Part shown: in pieces, positions 29,801 through 35,876 of the stretch | Position numbering within the stretch: position 1 is the stretch's first letter | Layout: each line of letters starts with the position of its first letter | Assembly (NCBI RefSeq): GCF_001642735.1 | Contig: NZ_LWHM01000030.1 | Span: 25,186-89,185, forward strand | Reading direction: 5' to 3' | Length of the DNA: 64,000 nucleotides | Source of the DNA: Pseudohongiella nitratireducens | GTDB lineage: Bacteria; Pseudomonadota; Gammaproteobacteria; Pseudomonadales; Pseudohongiellaceae | Notes under the pieces: generated by a model | What the model was told of the DNA's origin: nothing | Seen by the model: the letters and a program-made list of their open reading frames with translations, nothing else | The model's database searches: none | Position numbers and translations under genes: made by a program

Positions 29801-30937
29801 AATTGACACTGTCACAGGCACACCGGAAATGGGTGCATTGCCGGGAGCGCCGCTCAGCACAGTAACTTGCGGGCCAGACGAAATGACTGCCCCGCTGGGC
29901 ACAACAGCTTGCGGCTGCTGTGTTAAAGACATTAATGGCGAGTAATAACGAACCTGAACCCGACCAGAGCCACCACCACCGCCATTACCACCGCGTGAGC
30001 CACCACCACCACTACCGGTATTCGGAGAGCCATCCTCCGCATTTGAATTTTGCGAGCCGTCACCAGCGCCACCCGAACCACCGTCACCTGGTGAGTTGGC
30101 ACCGCCACCACCACCGCCGGCAAAGGTACCGCCAAAGAAAGTACTGGTGCGCCCATTACCACCATCACCGGCGCTTCCGTTGCTGGGAGAGCTTTGACCT
30201 GCACCGCCAGCACCGCCACCACCACCGCCAGCATTATTACCCGAACTGAAAAAGCTGGCACTTCGGCCATTACCGCCATTCGCACCAAAGCCACTGCCTC
30301 CGGAATTGCCGCCGCCACTGCCACTCGAACTGAAGTTTGAGCCGCCACCACCGCCACTGCCGCCGGAGCTACCATTGACTGATGAATAGCCACCACCACC
30401 ACCACCACCGGCGGCCGTAATAGTGTTTAATTGTGAAAACGAAGAGGAACCACCGCTGGTGCCCGCATTCCTGCCAGTTCTACCTTGCCCACCTGTACCT
30501 ACAGTGATATTTGCAGTGTTACCATTAATACCAATGGTGGACTCAATGAACCGCCCTGCACCACCACCACCGCCACTCGCGGTTAAACCGAAGAAACCAG
30601 AATCAGCAGTACCACCACCGCCACCACCACCGATGACCAGCACATCCAGAGTGCTGAGACCAGGCGGAGGCGTCAACGTACCATTCCCGGTAAACAGATG
30701 GACCGTTCGACCGGATGCAGGACCAGAGCCTGGTGTCGACGTAGATACGCTGCCAGTGACTGCAGCATCCAGCGTGATTGGGCCAGGGACCGGGGTTGTT
30801 TGCGCGAACGCAGTGGAATGAAACAATACAACTGAGAGGACTAGCAGCAGACCTGAGAAGTACATGTGCGCAAACTGACAAAACCATCCGGGGTTGTCCT
30901 GGGGAAAAATGCCTTTTTGTTTGCCCGTGTCATTCAC
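20810..30937 (-). CDS. mshQ: Giant MSHA locus protein MshQ, probable pilus-associated adhesin
   Basis: At 3375 residues this is several times longer than the MshQ proteins I know. A GTG at 30937 gives a 45-residue leader ending in a signal peptide (STAFA before QTT); an ATG at 30865 is the alternative start. Next come a glycine-rich domain (about 92-330) and five tandem Ig-like repeats of about 115 residues (from about 440 to 1030), four of them headed by C-x3-I-x-H-x6-C. A central region follows with two DUF11-like domains (about 1650 and 1840), then two more Ig-like repeats (about 2254 and 2569). The C-terminal DUF6701 region (about 2850 to end) is diagnostic of MshQ and closes with RARLEFGVFRNHDRLINW. 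Position as last gene of the msh cluster agrees. Role inferred: surface or tip adhesin. Transcription may be separate, since an opposing small gene divides it from mshP. Confidence 0.9.
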   Translation of the reverse strand: MNDTGKQKGIFPQDNPGWFCQFAHMYFSGLLLVLSVVLFHSTAFAQTTPVPGPITLDAAVTGSVSTSTPGSGPASGRTVHLFTGNGTLTPPPGLSTLDVLVIGGGGGGGTADSGFFGLTASGGGGGAGRFIESTIGINGNTANITVGTGGQGRTGRNAGTSGGSSSFSQLNTITAAGGGGGGGYSSVNGSSGGSGGGGGSNFSSSGSGGGNSGGSGFGANGGNGRSASFFSSGNNAGGGGGGAGGAGQSSPSNGSAGDGGNGRTSTFFGGTFAGGGGGGANSPGDGGSGGAGDGSQNSNAEDGSPNTGSGGGGSRGGNGGGGGSGRVQVRYYSPLMSLTQQPQAVVPSGAVISSGPQVTVLSGAPGNAPISGVPVTVSIQDSVGSPSLTGTLTVNTNASGVANFNNITITGDAGQYSLRFTVGGASDNFLISNQFTVNQDYFTIEHASSFGLCVDETLITITVRDAAGDPVEDYTGTVTLSNSGLHGSYTVEAGQNSVSNPSAGVAQYTFADADDGVVVLAYSTNTAGTITFDANDAVNEIATRDYALSMEIGACSVTITHNGTGGSCSVNGITLGVIDSAGNPAIGYTGIVTISSDPSTGNWTNPLGGQGTLTNGGGNDGEASYEFHVDDNAEVVLGYQNSTGGTYSFDATTSDSLSVSQNSGDLELSASCQFRIQHGGNSSICSIEEITISVTDANGDVITGFTGLMNLSTAGVTGGNWSKTGTASDAFGTLNPGSIDTGAASYFFTPDDQGTITLQFADDTAETVNFNLVASGVNQPSGQYDPDLVIGECIFRITHTGTTDVCSLAQVTVALYDFDGSPANNYTGTVNLSTSTGEGTWQSISSGSGTLNDPFAEDGSASYTFDLSDNGSATFNFTHSGSTGPVNFNASDSISTDPQDSGDQYDANLEVESCSVRISHGLNSNACAVTPVTFAVYDRNDNLATNYTGTLRISNNTGYGDWVQPGGAQGTLTAPTGADTGIADYAFDAGDNGSVTLNFRSQVTGTINFDADDDGIEEDGAYDPDLFYSSCFPQIFDGPSCTNNGTSTSVAIPAENSDPALRSRVVIMATMQIGNSTTNTTATFAGQAMTRVHRERNNNSQRATTEIWAILDDDLPNGAGTYNGQFNNGVGSPSICLLSVTGVAQEIPQPNATTPANGPVNGSTYTGSRVNGVHPSVTNITTNKNNAFVVSAITNNDTSNDANSYFFGAVQPAITMEDLWGGPQPSVQNNPPYRENNLAANPTGGKTAGSAGVLASMGLLEVSEPFRSGLGGPSINAHAVVAFNPLVTGEPLADGFVPVLLYETYAGRVNYRAIGNSMRDTPSSTQLTVNASLDCSMVNPATGSSATLNLPVGSQMKSAFLYWTGSGTQAQADNEVTFGPTGSEVNVVAEDVFIIEDVTDVSADFFAGFADVTDIVTSTGNYTLKNLSVQTGAPWNSNGTCAGGWSLIAIFEHPNEHVRVINLFHGFQPFQYSAFTLVPRNFRMATYDPSLLKPNGQVTHFTVEGDEQLFNGDESLGIQTAPGSTSFSTLPNSFNPDGREFNSTITRPIYTLAPSNFLEFDSTAGPNNDGYELDFPVSPGQQDNGGDRIGATWGIDVDTHYLSHTRLEDFGQVGNEAERITTRYSAGQDLVMLVSEVVAFTNYPIADIEVFITDSSPFKVGETGEYYINVRNNGNSSGTDDEATGEIIVTQRLPDGMTLANAGSVGGAGWTCSNVSLDPGAFTCVYDLTTLPGGQLDGGDSLPLLTVEVEVGEPPTYFPLQSNTEKATVRVLHSGGNCTVPAAGISPDPATCDRVPQFDNRNDLQNGGVDINDLENKTDNNNNVASINTVIEGRFTNLRMAKQVATILESGESAQYLLTVTNLGPDATTTPFTLSDAEPTGVDFVSASGSDWNCSTTSPTLNCTYSGTLAMNASTTLTLNVDVTGGIGFNVSNTAQVTAGAYNFDRFPGNNSATDSTEIVGPPVASQEKFLLSVSDLSDSTTIGGLGPFSNDDLVIYDPATDTAEMYFDNSALGFGVDDANAVHLLKNGHIVLSASAASSIGQNNVSFGPADLVRYDPISGQAEMFLQGSTVFSNPASVNINSVYVMDDCDGDEGHGTCSVLVSTTTGGTVGSNNLSFTASDVVRIWRSGPNAGQAEIYLDGSDGDVFGPAEGAGNVDVDAFYVRVDGSDATETIQNFALSTSNTTTTIGSGLDPVTGTLFTRDDVVQLDLENTPNSTSNLFVGDQALGIFQNTSNDRRLDALHVVEDGYIGHFSISQVQSGSVCEAGVLRITKHEGLSHDVDTDYYGSIRLSTSTGEGIWQLQNSSGVLTNFGGANDGQAIYRFVAADQGDVELRLAHGSSATVSVNVTNGVARELGSEDPSFIYNEVLTPITFADLFTTAAFNNNDGTLNFEDVWQEVDGITGAGTGLGANAGNVQVVNGSLQLTSSTTAANNSIEPSLSRVIDLDPMNLPYTEDVWLKFHYGHNALAFSDSFVVEARGSSSDSWVTLQNFTGITVDNTNTAILAEYNITTALGNASQSFSDTTEIRFRINEGYELDRKFFIRDVTVETATDQCGYSAVGQIDHYSISHSGTGISCVGIPVTITGHDSVHGVYASGESVNLTTSTTKGTWSRILQGSGTLTSVSAQGDNGAATYTFPPGESSVTLLFNHTVEAQVPDLVNVNVAGVTSGAIEVEDPDMTIVEAGFAFYNETQGDYQIRTQIAGKPSSTDPRGDLIALQAVRSSDNDPLQCAPLFDAGQTLEVELAAECSDPAACAAGTSFSVNGENISVVNSNSAANAAAYTPVTLDFIIQPSGDPGATIVTNYSDVGVMQLHARYNIPFGFFGDTNPVIGGAIVPDDPTSELSDDYMYGSSNTFVVRPFALSVDFESGDGPIVADRDTGTNQSVAADEDGSLYRKAGENFAALVSSVAWQAADDCNLDGQPDDGSEVDGMSQSCDEADLLDNPVTPSFYRDSQGLLNAYRIKLDVVSNQAENDGGVRGVLDSDILNRSNFANYGVDGVGRLETNYNEVGIIDIDAELVDFSEDPTTYLSTDAVIGRAKDVGRFYPERFDIVNVSLTPRVEASCSPPSTFTYMGEPFGLNIELVARNVQGQTTENYRAGFAKLDEYDDLNLKAIEEVTGNDNNDLTVRLSNDTMPATYQAQWSAVNGGELELEGNVIFERANPADPDGPFEDLIIAFVPTDSDGVTLAASDLDTEITEGDEDYSEIARHDYYYGRLIVDNAYGPETENLPITFRVEYFDGERFVINTADDCTIISAAELDLLPGTYTSDLDSGETSIVTPGAPEFNNGLVNGTESATNPTDAPMTATAPGEGNSGTVDVELDLDALGLPFLRYSWPHEGNDYDDNPRARLEFGVFRNHDRLINWQEVYNGATP

Positions 30938-31233
30938 AATATCAGTGTTCCCAGCCTTATTTAAAGTAGCTGAATGGAGCCATTTTCATGGAAGTTTTAT
31001 GACTTAATGCAGCGGTGTCTTATTTTAGAATTCTAATATTCGGATTGTAGCCAAATTAATACGATAAATCTGATTCCGAGGCATGATTCCGGTGCAAATT
31101 GACCCTAATTATTCCCGTAATCCAGGGATCTTGTATTGCAATAACTACAGCCTGCTAAGAAAATAAATATCAGCTAGATAATACGTAATCGGCCTGATTT
31201 CTGATTACTTTTGACCCTTTGAGGACAAAAATC

Positions 31234-31527
31234 ATGGAACTTGAATACAAAGTCATCCAGGCAACGACGCCTTACTTTGGCAAACTGGAGAACTTGCAGC
31301 AAGTATTGGAAGAAGAGGAAGAATCAGGATGGGAACTGGTCGAAAAACTGGATAATTACAAAATCCGGGTTCAACGCCATATCAGCCATCGCAGTGATGA
31401 CAGAAATCGTAGCCGCGACCCCTATCGAACCCAGGTTGGTCCCAGCAATGCGATTACCTACACAGCCGCTGCGATTGGCACAATTGCCGTCGTTTTGCTG
31501 GTATTCAAACTGGTAGGCGCATTTTAG
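31234..31527 (+). CDS. Small DUF4177-like protein with C-terminal membrane helix
   Basis: A 97-residue protein. The first 45 residues look like the DUF4177 fold: a YKVI strand, a helix with LQQVLEEEEESGWELVEKL, then a short strand. A basic stretch rich in Arg/Ser/Asp follows, and a single hydrophobic helix at about 72-95 ends the protein, which suggests a tail-anchored inner-membrane protein. The ATG at 31234 follows GAGG at good distance; a TTG five codons upstream is open but poorer. It lies on the strand opposite to the pilus genes, between mshP and mshQ, and its stop codon overlaps the mshP stop by two bases. Function unknown; a link to the pilus is only suggested by place. Confidence 0.7.
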   Translation: MELEYKVIQATTPYFGKLENLQQVLEEEEESGWELVEKLDNYKIRVQRHISHRSDDRNRSRDPYRTQVGPSNAITYTAAAIGTIAVVLLVFKLVGAF

Positions 31528-32003
31528 GGCCTGAAACTGGTCCTGACCTGCACGGTCCGGCTGACATCGTCACAGATGCCTTCGCTCAGTATGGTGTAAT
31601 ATTCCACTCCATCCACCGTGGCGTCTGTGACACAGCTCACTTCCACACTACAACCTTCCAGTCCTTCAGCCTCGAACTCATATAATCTTGGACTCCCGAC
31701 ATTTTCCGGGCAAATTGCCGTCGTACTGTAGGAAGGAAATTCATCGGGCGGAAACAAGGCATTCATGGCAAACCCGGCGCCAGACTCTGCGGCATAAAAC
31801 GCCCGGGTCAGTTTCACCTCTTCTTCAAATGTCTCGGCATTCTGGCGCACCAACAGGTTAACGGCGACAGCGATAGTAATCATCAAAGTGATGACGAAAA
31901 TCGCAGCAGGCAGCCCAATGCCCTGCTCGTTTTTACCAGATAGACGCCATTCACTGCTTTTTATGCGGCTTTTGTTCTCGGAAGAAGTTATTTTAAGGAA
32001 CAT
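31524..32003 (-). CDS. mshP: MSHA biogenesis protein MshP
   Basis: A 159-residue inner-membrane protein with one N-terminal helix (GLPAAIFVITLMITIAVAV, about residues 30-48) preceded by a short basic tail. It resembles a minor pilin or PilX-type protein, but the +5 glutamate of prepilins is absent. The following RAFYAAESGAGFAMNALFP is the usual PilX/MshP helix continuation. Cysteines at about 94, 106, 110 and 147 may form disulfides. It overlaps mshO by 11 nt, so the two are translationally coupled. Likely a priming or minor component of the MSHA fibre. Confidence 0.85.
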   Translation of the reverse strand: MFLKITSSENKSRIKSSEWRLSGKNEQGIGLPAAIFVITLMITIAVAVNLLVRQNAETFEEEVKLTRAFYAAESGAGFAMNALFPPDEFPSYSTTAICPENVGSPRLYEFEAEGLEGCSVEVSCVTDATVDGVEYYTILSEGICDDVSRTVQVRTSFRP

Positions 32004-32841
32004 TGCGCATCATGACCTCATGTTTCAGCTGGACCACATCACCTTCACTGGTGAAATTCAGCGTCATCGAAATAATGGCATTACGACGCAAGGTCGCCGG
32101 CAAAATAGAAAACGCGGCCAGTCCGGTATTATCGATCGTATCGCTGATCAACTGGCGGTCTGGCACTGATGTCGGTAAGCAGGATGCAGTGTCCGGGTCG
32201 CATTGCGTGGCCTGAAAATCATAATTCTGATAGCGATACAGGTTGTTATCTTCCAGGCAGAAACTGACCGGTTGCATGGCAATATAAATGCGATCAACCG
32301 GAGAACGTCGGGAAAAACGATGAGTGCTGTCCAGGTAGACCGTCACTTTGCCGTCAGCTCCTCCGGTATCGGTGATCGCATCAACCAGCGCACGCGGACC
32401 AGGCGTACCGCCTGTATAGAGCTCATCTGTGTCATCCGGATAAATGACGGCCAGAACACCTGCCGGTGAAGCGTAGGTCAGCGCCGGGTTAAAGTCGATC
32501 ACTTCAAACTCATCTCCGCCACTGCCTGTGAATGGCGGATCAACGTAGTTAGTAGCCGCTTCAAAGGGAATGAATTCAATACATTGATCACCGCCAGCTC
32601 CGGCTGCGGTCGTTCGGATACTGTTGGGCACGGCATTATGCAACTCCAGCGCCAGCCGGTCGACCACGGTTCGCCCTGAGCTGGTGAGTTGATTGCGATT
32701 GCCAGAAGCCAGCACGCCATCCACCGTATCGGAAATGAAAGTCACAATCCCCAGGGCCAAAATGACAGAAATCAGCATGGTTACCACGATCTCTATCAGA
32801 GTAAACCCGTTGTCACGCTTGTGATTTCGATAGCGATTCAT
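31993..32841 (-). CDS. mshO: MSHA minor prepilin MshO
   Basis: A 282-residue prepilin-like protein (PilW/GspJ class by size). The leader MNRYRNHKRDNG is followed by FTLIEIVV with glutamate at +5, the site cut and N-methylated by prepilin peptidase, then a hydrophobic helix to about residue 37. The globular part has four cysteines that could pair. It starts at the last base of mshD and overlaps mshP, as expected in a tightly packed minor-pilin operon. Minor pilins of this class prime fibre assembly at the inner membrane. Confidence 0.88.
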   Translation of the reverse strand: MNRYRNHKRDNGFTLIEIVVTMLISVILALGIVTFISDTVDGVLASGNRNQLTSSGRTVVDRLALELHNAVPNSIRTTAAGAGGDQCIEFIPFEAATNYVDPPFTGSGGDEFEVIDFNPALTYASPAGVLAVIYPDDTDELYTGGTPGPRALVDAITDTGGADGKVTVYLDSTHRFSRRSPVDRIYIAMQPVSFCLEDNNLYRYQNYDFQATQCDPDTASCLPTSVPDRQLISDTIDNTGLAAFSILPATLRRNAIISMTLNFTSEGDVVQLKHEVMMRNVP

Positions 32842-33413
32842 CAGAAGTTCGCCTTGTACGCGCTGAATTTCCAGCCATCCGGTTCGCTGGCATGGCTGAC
32901 TGTCACGGTAATCAATTTGGCATCCTGGGCATCCGTCAGATCATTCGGCTCGGTAGCCAGATCCTCTTCAGCGCCACCGCCACCCAGCTCCAGATACCGG
33001 ACTGAAACACGCACCCGGAACTCATCATAACCGGAGCGAGTATTGCCCTCTGCATCCTGCAGCGGCGTGGCCTGCTCAAACCCTTCATCCAGGCCATCAT
33101 AGTCATCCACATCATCAAATTCGTCACGGGTGGTTTCCCCACCATCAAGGCCGAGGTCAACGGCATCCGTACAATTGGTTCGACAAGGTGGAATGCCTCG
33201 TGGGACCGAATGCTCATCAAACCGCTTGGAGAGAATCTCATCCAGGTAACTTTGCGCCAGCGCCAGGGCACGGGTTTGCGGGATCACATCCGAACTGCGA
33301 CTCAAGGCACCTGACAAAGAGGTCGTGACACCATAAAGTGCGATCGCCAGAATCACGATCACGATAACCAGCTCGATCAGTGTGACGCCTTTTTGTTTGC
33401 TACCTGACTTCAT
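32841..33413 (-). CDS. mshD: MSHA minor prepilin MshD
   Basis: A 190-residue prepilin of PilV/GspI-like size. I choose the ATG at 33413 because it gives a normal leader (MKSGSKQKG) before the cleavage motif VTLIELV; the frame is open up to a GTG at 33497 that would overlap mshC and add 28 residues, and the Shine-Dalgarno does not settle the matter. The hydrophobic N-terminal helix is followed by the conserved QTRALALAQSYLDEIL segment, a short CRTNC loop and an acidic region (about 105-125). It ends one base into mshO. Confidence 0.85.
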   Translation of the reverse strand: MKSGSKQKGVTLIELVIVIVILAIALYGVTTSLSGALSRSSDVIPQTRALALAQSYLDEILSKRFDEHSVPRGIPPCRTNCTDAVDLGLDGGETTRDEFDDVDDYDGLDEGFEQATPLQDAEGNTRSGYDEFRVRVSVRYLELGGGGAEEDLATEPNDLTDAQDAKLITVTVSHASEPDGWKFSAYKANF

Positions 33414-33480
33414 TGGCTGTCTATTTTGACGCCTCTGATTACCCACTGCCACTGTTTCGGTTGTGCCCGCCTCTTTCAAA

Positions 33481-34017
33481 CTAGTCACGGCAATCACCTA
33501 CGAAGGGAAAGCCAGCGTCAGACCAGCAGATTGAAAAAGCAGGATCATTATCAATACAAAAGCGAGCGGCATCGGTGATGGTAATGGGATACCCCCCGGC
33601 GGTGCTCACGCCACCTTCCAGCAGATTACCCAACTCATCGTAATACAGACGGAATACGGCGGCACCACTGACGGTTGTGCCGCCAGGCGTTGTACCGCAA
33701 CTGTCTGTTTCATTGACATCAGCCGACAGCGTGATCGAGCGATTAGACAATGTCGCCTGCTGCAACTCACCCGTGCTGTCACTGACAGACATGTTGAGAT
33801 TATTCCCAACCGATTCTATTTCAAGGTAGACATCGCTACGGCCAATGGCACGTTGCTGGGCTGAGCGGGCAAGGGAAGTGATTTGATCTCGAGCCAGAAA
33901 GGCATTGTAGGTGTCGTCGCGAAGGACGCGGGACATGGTGACTGCGGCGATGATGCCGACCAGGGCGATGACGACGACCATTTCGACGAAGGTGAAGCCA
34001 GAATGTCTCACGTTCAT
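33481..34017 (-). CDS. mshC: MSHA minor prepilin MshC
   Basis: A 178-residue prepilin (GspH/FimT-like). The short leader MNVRHSG precedes FTFVEMVVV with glutamate at +5, then the membrane helix. The globular domain carries two cysteine pairs (near TDSCGTT and in the C-terminal RFCIDNDPAFSICW). The ATG at 34017 has AGGG 8 nt before it and is preferred over an ATG five codons upstream. It lies 119 bp downstream of the major pilin gene and upstream of mshD. Confidence 0.87.
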   Translation of the reverse strand: MNVRHSGFTFVEMVVVIALVGIIAAVTMSRVLRDDTYNAFLARDQITSLARSAQQRAIGRSDVYLEIESVGNNLNMSVSDSTGELQQATLSNRSITLSADVNETDSCGTTPGGTTVSGAAVFRLYYDELGNLLEGGVSTAGGYPITITDAARFCIDNDPAFSICWSDAGFPFVGDCRD

Positions 34018-34136
34018 GCGGCGCCCTTTCATTACAACTGAATTCGCCCCTTCCAGAAAACCTGTAAGGGGCGAACATTTGTTTACACTAAAGAAGTCAC
34101 TATTATCAAACTTCTTTTATTACCATACACAAATTA

Positions 34137-34790
34137 TCAATCTGTATTCAGGGCCAACTCAGTGCCTTGAAGAGTTACATCACCTGTAGTTAGGCTGTAA
34201 TCAATCTGAGGAATCGTAACAGCTGGAGCTGTAGTTGATGTACCTTCTTTAAACTGTCCTACGTAAAAATAAGAACAGCTGGTTGTGTCTGCAACAGCAT
34301 CGCCCTGTGCATAATTGTTGATTGCTACAAAATCAGCATCTTGATCAGTACCATTAGTTGAATTTGATACTGCCTCTACTAATGTCTCGTAGTCGCCGAC
34401 AGTAGCTTCGTATCCGCCACCTGCCGCCACATCTGGGTGACCACTCTGAAGCAGTGTGTCAAATATATCAGCACAGGCAGTTGCATCAATAGTCGTTGCA
34501 TCACCGATAGGATAACCATTGCTATTTGCGTACAATGTCCCTGAGCCATCAGGGTAATCAACTGCTGCAGTGGTGCTTTGGCCAGTGGCTACCCATGTCG
34601 CACGGAATAGTGCCGACCCGCTGTTTAAACCTCCAACAACACCTTCTACAACAGCGTCATGCGCCTCGTCAGTCACGTCCATAAAACGTGGCAGTGCAGT
34701 TGCAGCCAGGATACCTAACAGCAGAATAACCACGACCAGTTCGATAATCGTGAAACCATCCTGTCGTTTCGCTTTCAATTGAATGTTCAT
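34137..34790 (-). CDS. mshA: MSHA major pilin (MshA/MshB type)
   Basis: A 217-residue type IV prepilin. A 12-residue leader (MNIQLKAKRQDG) is cut before FTIIELVVV, glutamate at +5, and the N-terminal helix runs through PRFMDVTDEAHDAVVEG, the typical MSHA pilin continuation. Two cysteines, in ATACADIF and TTSCSYFY, should form the pilin disulfide. Start at the ATG at 34790 behind GAGG. Vibrio loci have two such genes, mshB and mshA; only one is present here and its helix resembles both, so the A/B choice is tentative. A 390-bp upstream gap suggests a dedicated strong promoter, as for major pilins. Base composition is slightly more AT-rich than its neighbours. Confidence 0.85.
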   Translation of the reverse strand: MNIQLKAKRQDGFTIIELVVVILLLGILAATALPRFMDVTDEAHDAVVEGVVGGLNSGSALFRATWVATGQSTTAAVDYPDGSGTLYANSNGYPIGDATTIDATACADIFDTLLQSGHPDVAAGGGYEATVGDYETLVEAVSNSTNGTDQDADFVAINNYAQGDAVADTTSCSYFYVGQFKEGTSTTAPAVTIPQIDYSLTTGDVTLQGTELALNTD

Positions 34791-34805
34791 TTCCTCACTC
34801 CTCAT

Positions 34806-35198
34806 TATCGGACCAGTGTGTGGCCACTAAAAGCTGATCAAATTCTGATCAATTTAACTATTACGAATAAATCCGTGTTCCCCAACATTTGCCCCGAACA
34901 TTTATCATTCTTTCGAAATCGAATCTTGAGGCTCGTTCAGTTCGGTATCTCTGAGGATCCGAACAACTTGAGTGTATGCTAGCAACCGTTTTTGTCCCTT
35001 TCCATAGACCAGGTGGCTAACGTACCCCAATTTTTCCTAAACGACCCGTTTTTTACCCGGCCGCTTACGAAATCTTTAAATCTTTGTTTTGCCTGAATAA
35101 TTCATCAGTTATTCTAGCGTCATGACGTGACAATAGCAAAACAACCCGGCAAAAACGTGAAACAGAACAATTTCAACACCCTGTTTCAGCTTTATACG
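34806..35198 (-). promoter_or_regulatory. Major pilin upstream region: candidate promoter, leader hairpin, TGATCA pair
   Basis: No gene is seen in these 390 bp. On the minus strand a possible sigma-70 promoter is TTGCTA (35134-35139), a 17-bp spacer and TAGAAT (35111-35116). The leader would carry a hairpin at 34940-34964 (GTTCGG with CCGAAC, plus ATC/GAT). Nearer the gene, two TGATCA palindromes lie 11 bp apart (34835-34840 and 34846-34851), one helical turn, which could be an operator. All are weak calls made by eye. Confidence 0.4.
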
Positions 35199-35804
35199 CT
35201 ATAAGGCATCAGCTCCGGGAACTGCCGGTGGCGCCGGTATATCCAGGGGTACAGCCGCCCAGCGGTAGGCATAAACGGGTTCAAGCATCATGCCTTCCCA
35301 GCCACCGGAGCCATCTCTGGCATACACATTGGCAATACTGAACCTGACACTGTCGATTGGCATCGGGGTTTCGGCATCGGTTCGATACAAGTTTTCCGAA
35401 CTATCCGCCAAATACACCAGCTCTTGCGTGCTTTCATCAAAATACCAGACGCGTCTTGGCATGGTGCTGACATCGACGCCATTAAACGCGCCAACATAAT
35501 TACCCGGCGGTGTCAGCATCAAATCCATGGGGTTACCACCTTCCAGTTCACTTGGCCGACTATAACTTTCGCTCACGATCGCCCGCATCATCTGTAGGTT
35601 CACTGCCGTATTCAACTGCGCCAGAATGGCTTGAAAGTTGGCCCGCTCAGCTTCGCCCGGGAACTCCCGGTAACGGTCAAATGCAGCGGCAAAGAGGATG
35701 GATGCGGCCAGGATATACACCACCATTTCAAACATGGTAAAGCCGCGCTGCCGTCGTTGGGCACCGTGACTTATCGCTTTACCTTGTATTGAGAAGGATC
35801 TCAT
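35199..35804 (-). CDS. mshF: MshF-like protein with prepilin N-terminus
   Basis: A 201-residue protein between mshG and the pilin gene, the place of mshF in Vibrio. It has a basic N-tail and a prepilin-like cleavage motif (QRRQRG before FTMFEMVVY, glutamate at +5), a hydrophobic helix, and a globular part with RANFQAILAQLNTAVNLQMM and VWYFDESTQELVYLAD. The long leader of about 21 residues is unusual for a class A pilin. The C-terminus is proline-rich. It could be an MshF homologue or a second (MshB-like) minor pilin; position favours MshF. Confidence 0.68.
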   Translation of the reverse strand: MRSFSIQGKAISHGAQRRQRGFTMFEMVVYILAASILFAAAFDRYREFPGEAERANFQAILAQLNTAVNLQMMRAIVSESYSRPSELEGGNPMDLMLTPPGNYVGAFNGVDVSTMPRRVWYFDESTQELVYLADSSENLYRTDAETPMPIDSVRFSIANVYARDGSGGWEGMMLEPVYAYRWAAVPLDIPAPPAVPGADAL

Positions 35805-35876
35805 CGCCGTATGACCTGCCCAGTATTCAGAAAATGAGTTTAGGTGATAAATAGTGCGATACCGGCAATTGCGTTA

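Noticed and set aside
29920..30821. His- and Pro-rich open frames opposite the start of mshQ
   Set aside because: Antisense readings of the glycine-rich coding repeats.
31004..31233. Clear promoter for mshQ or the DUF4177-like gene
   Set aside because: The AT-rich gap has several -10-like hexamers, but none with a convincing -35 at 16-18 bp; not called.
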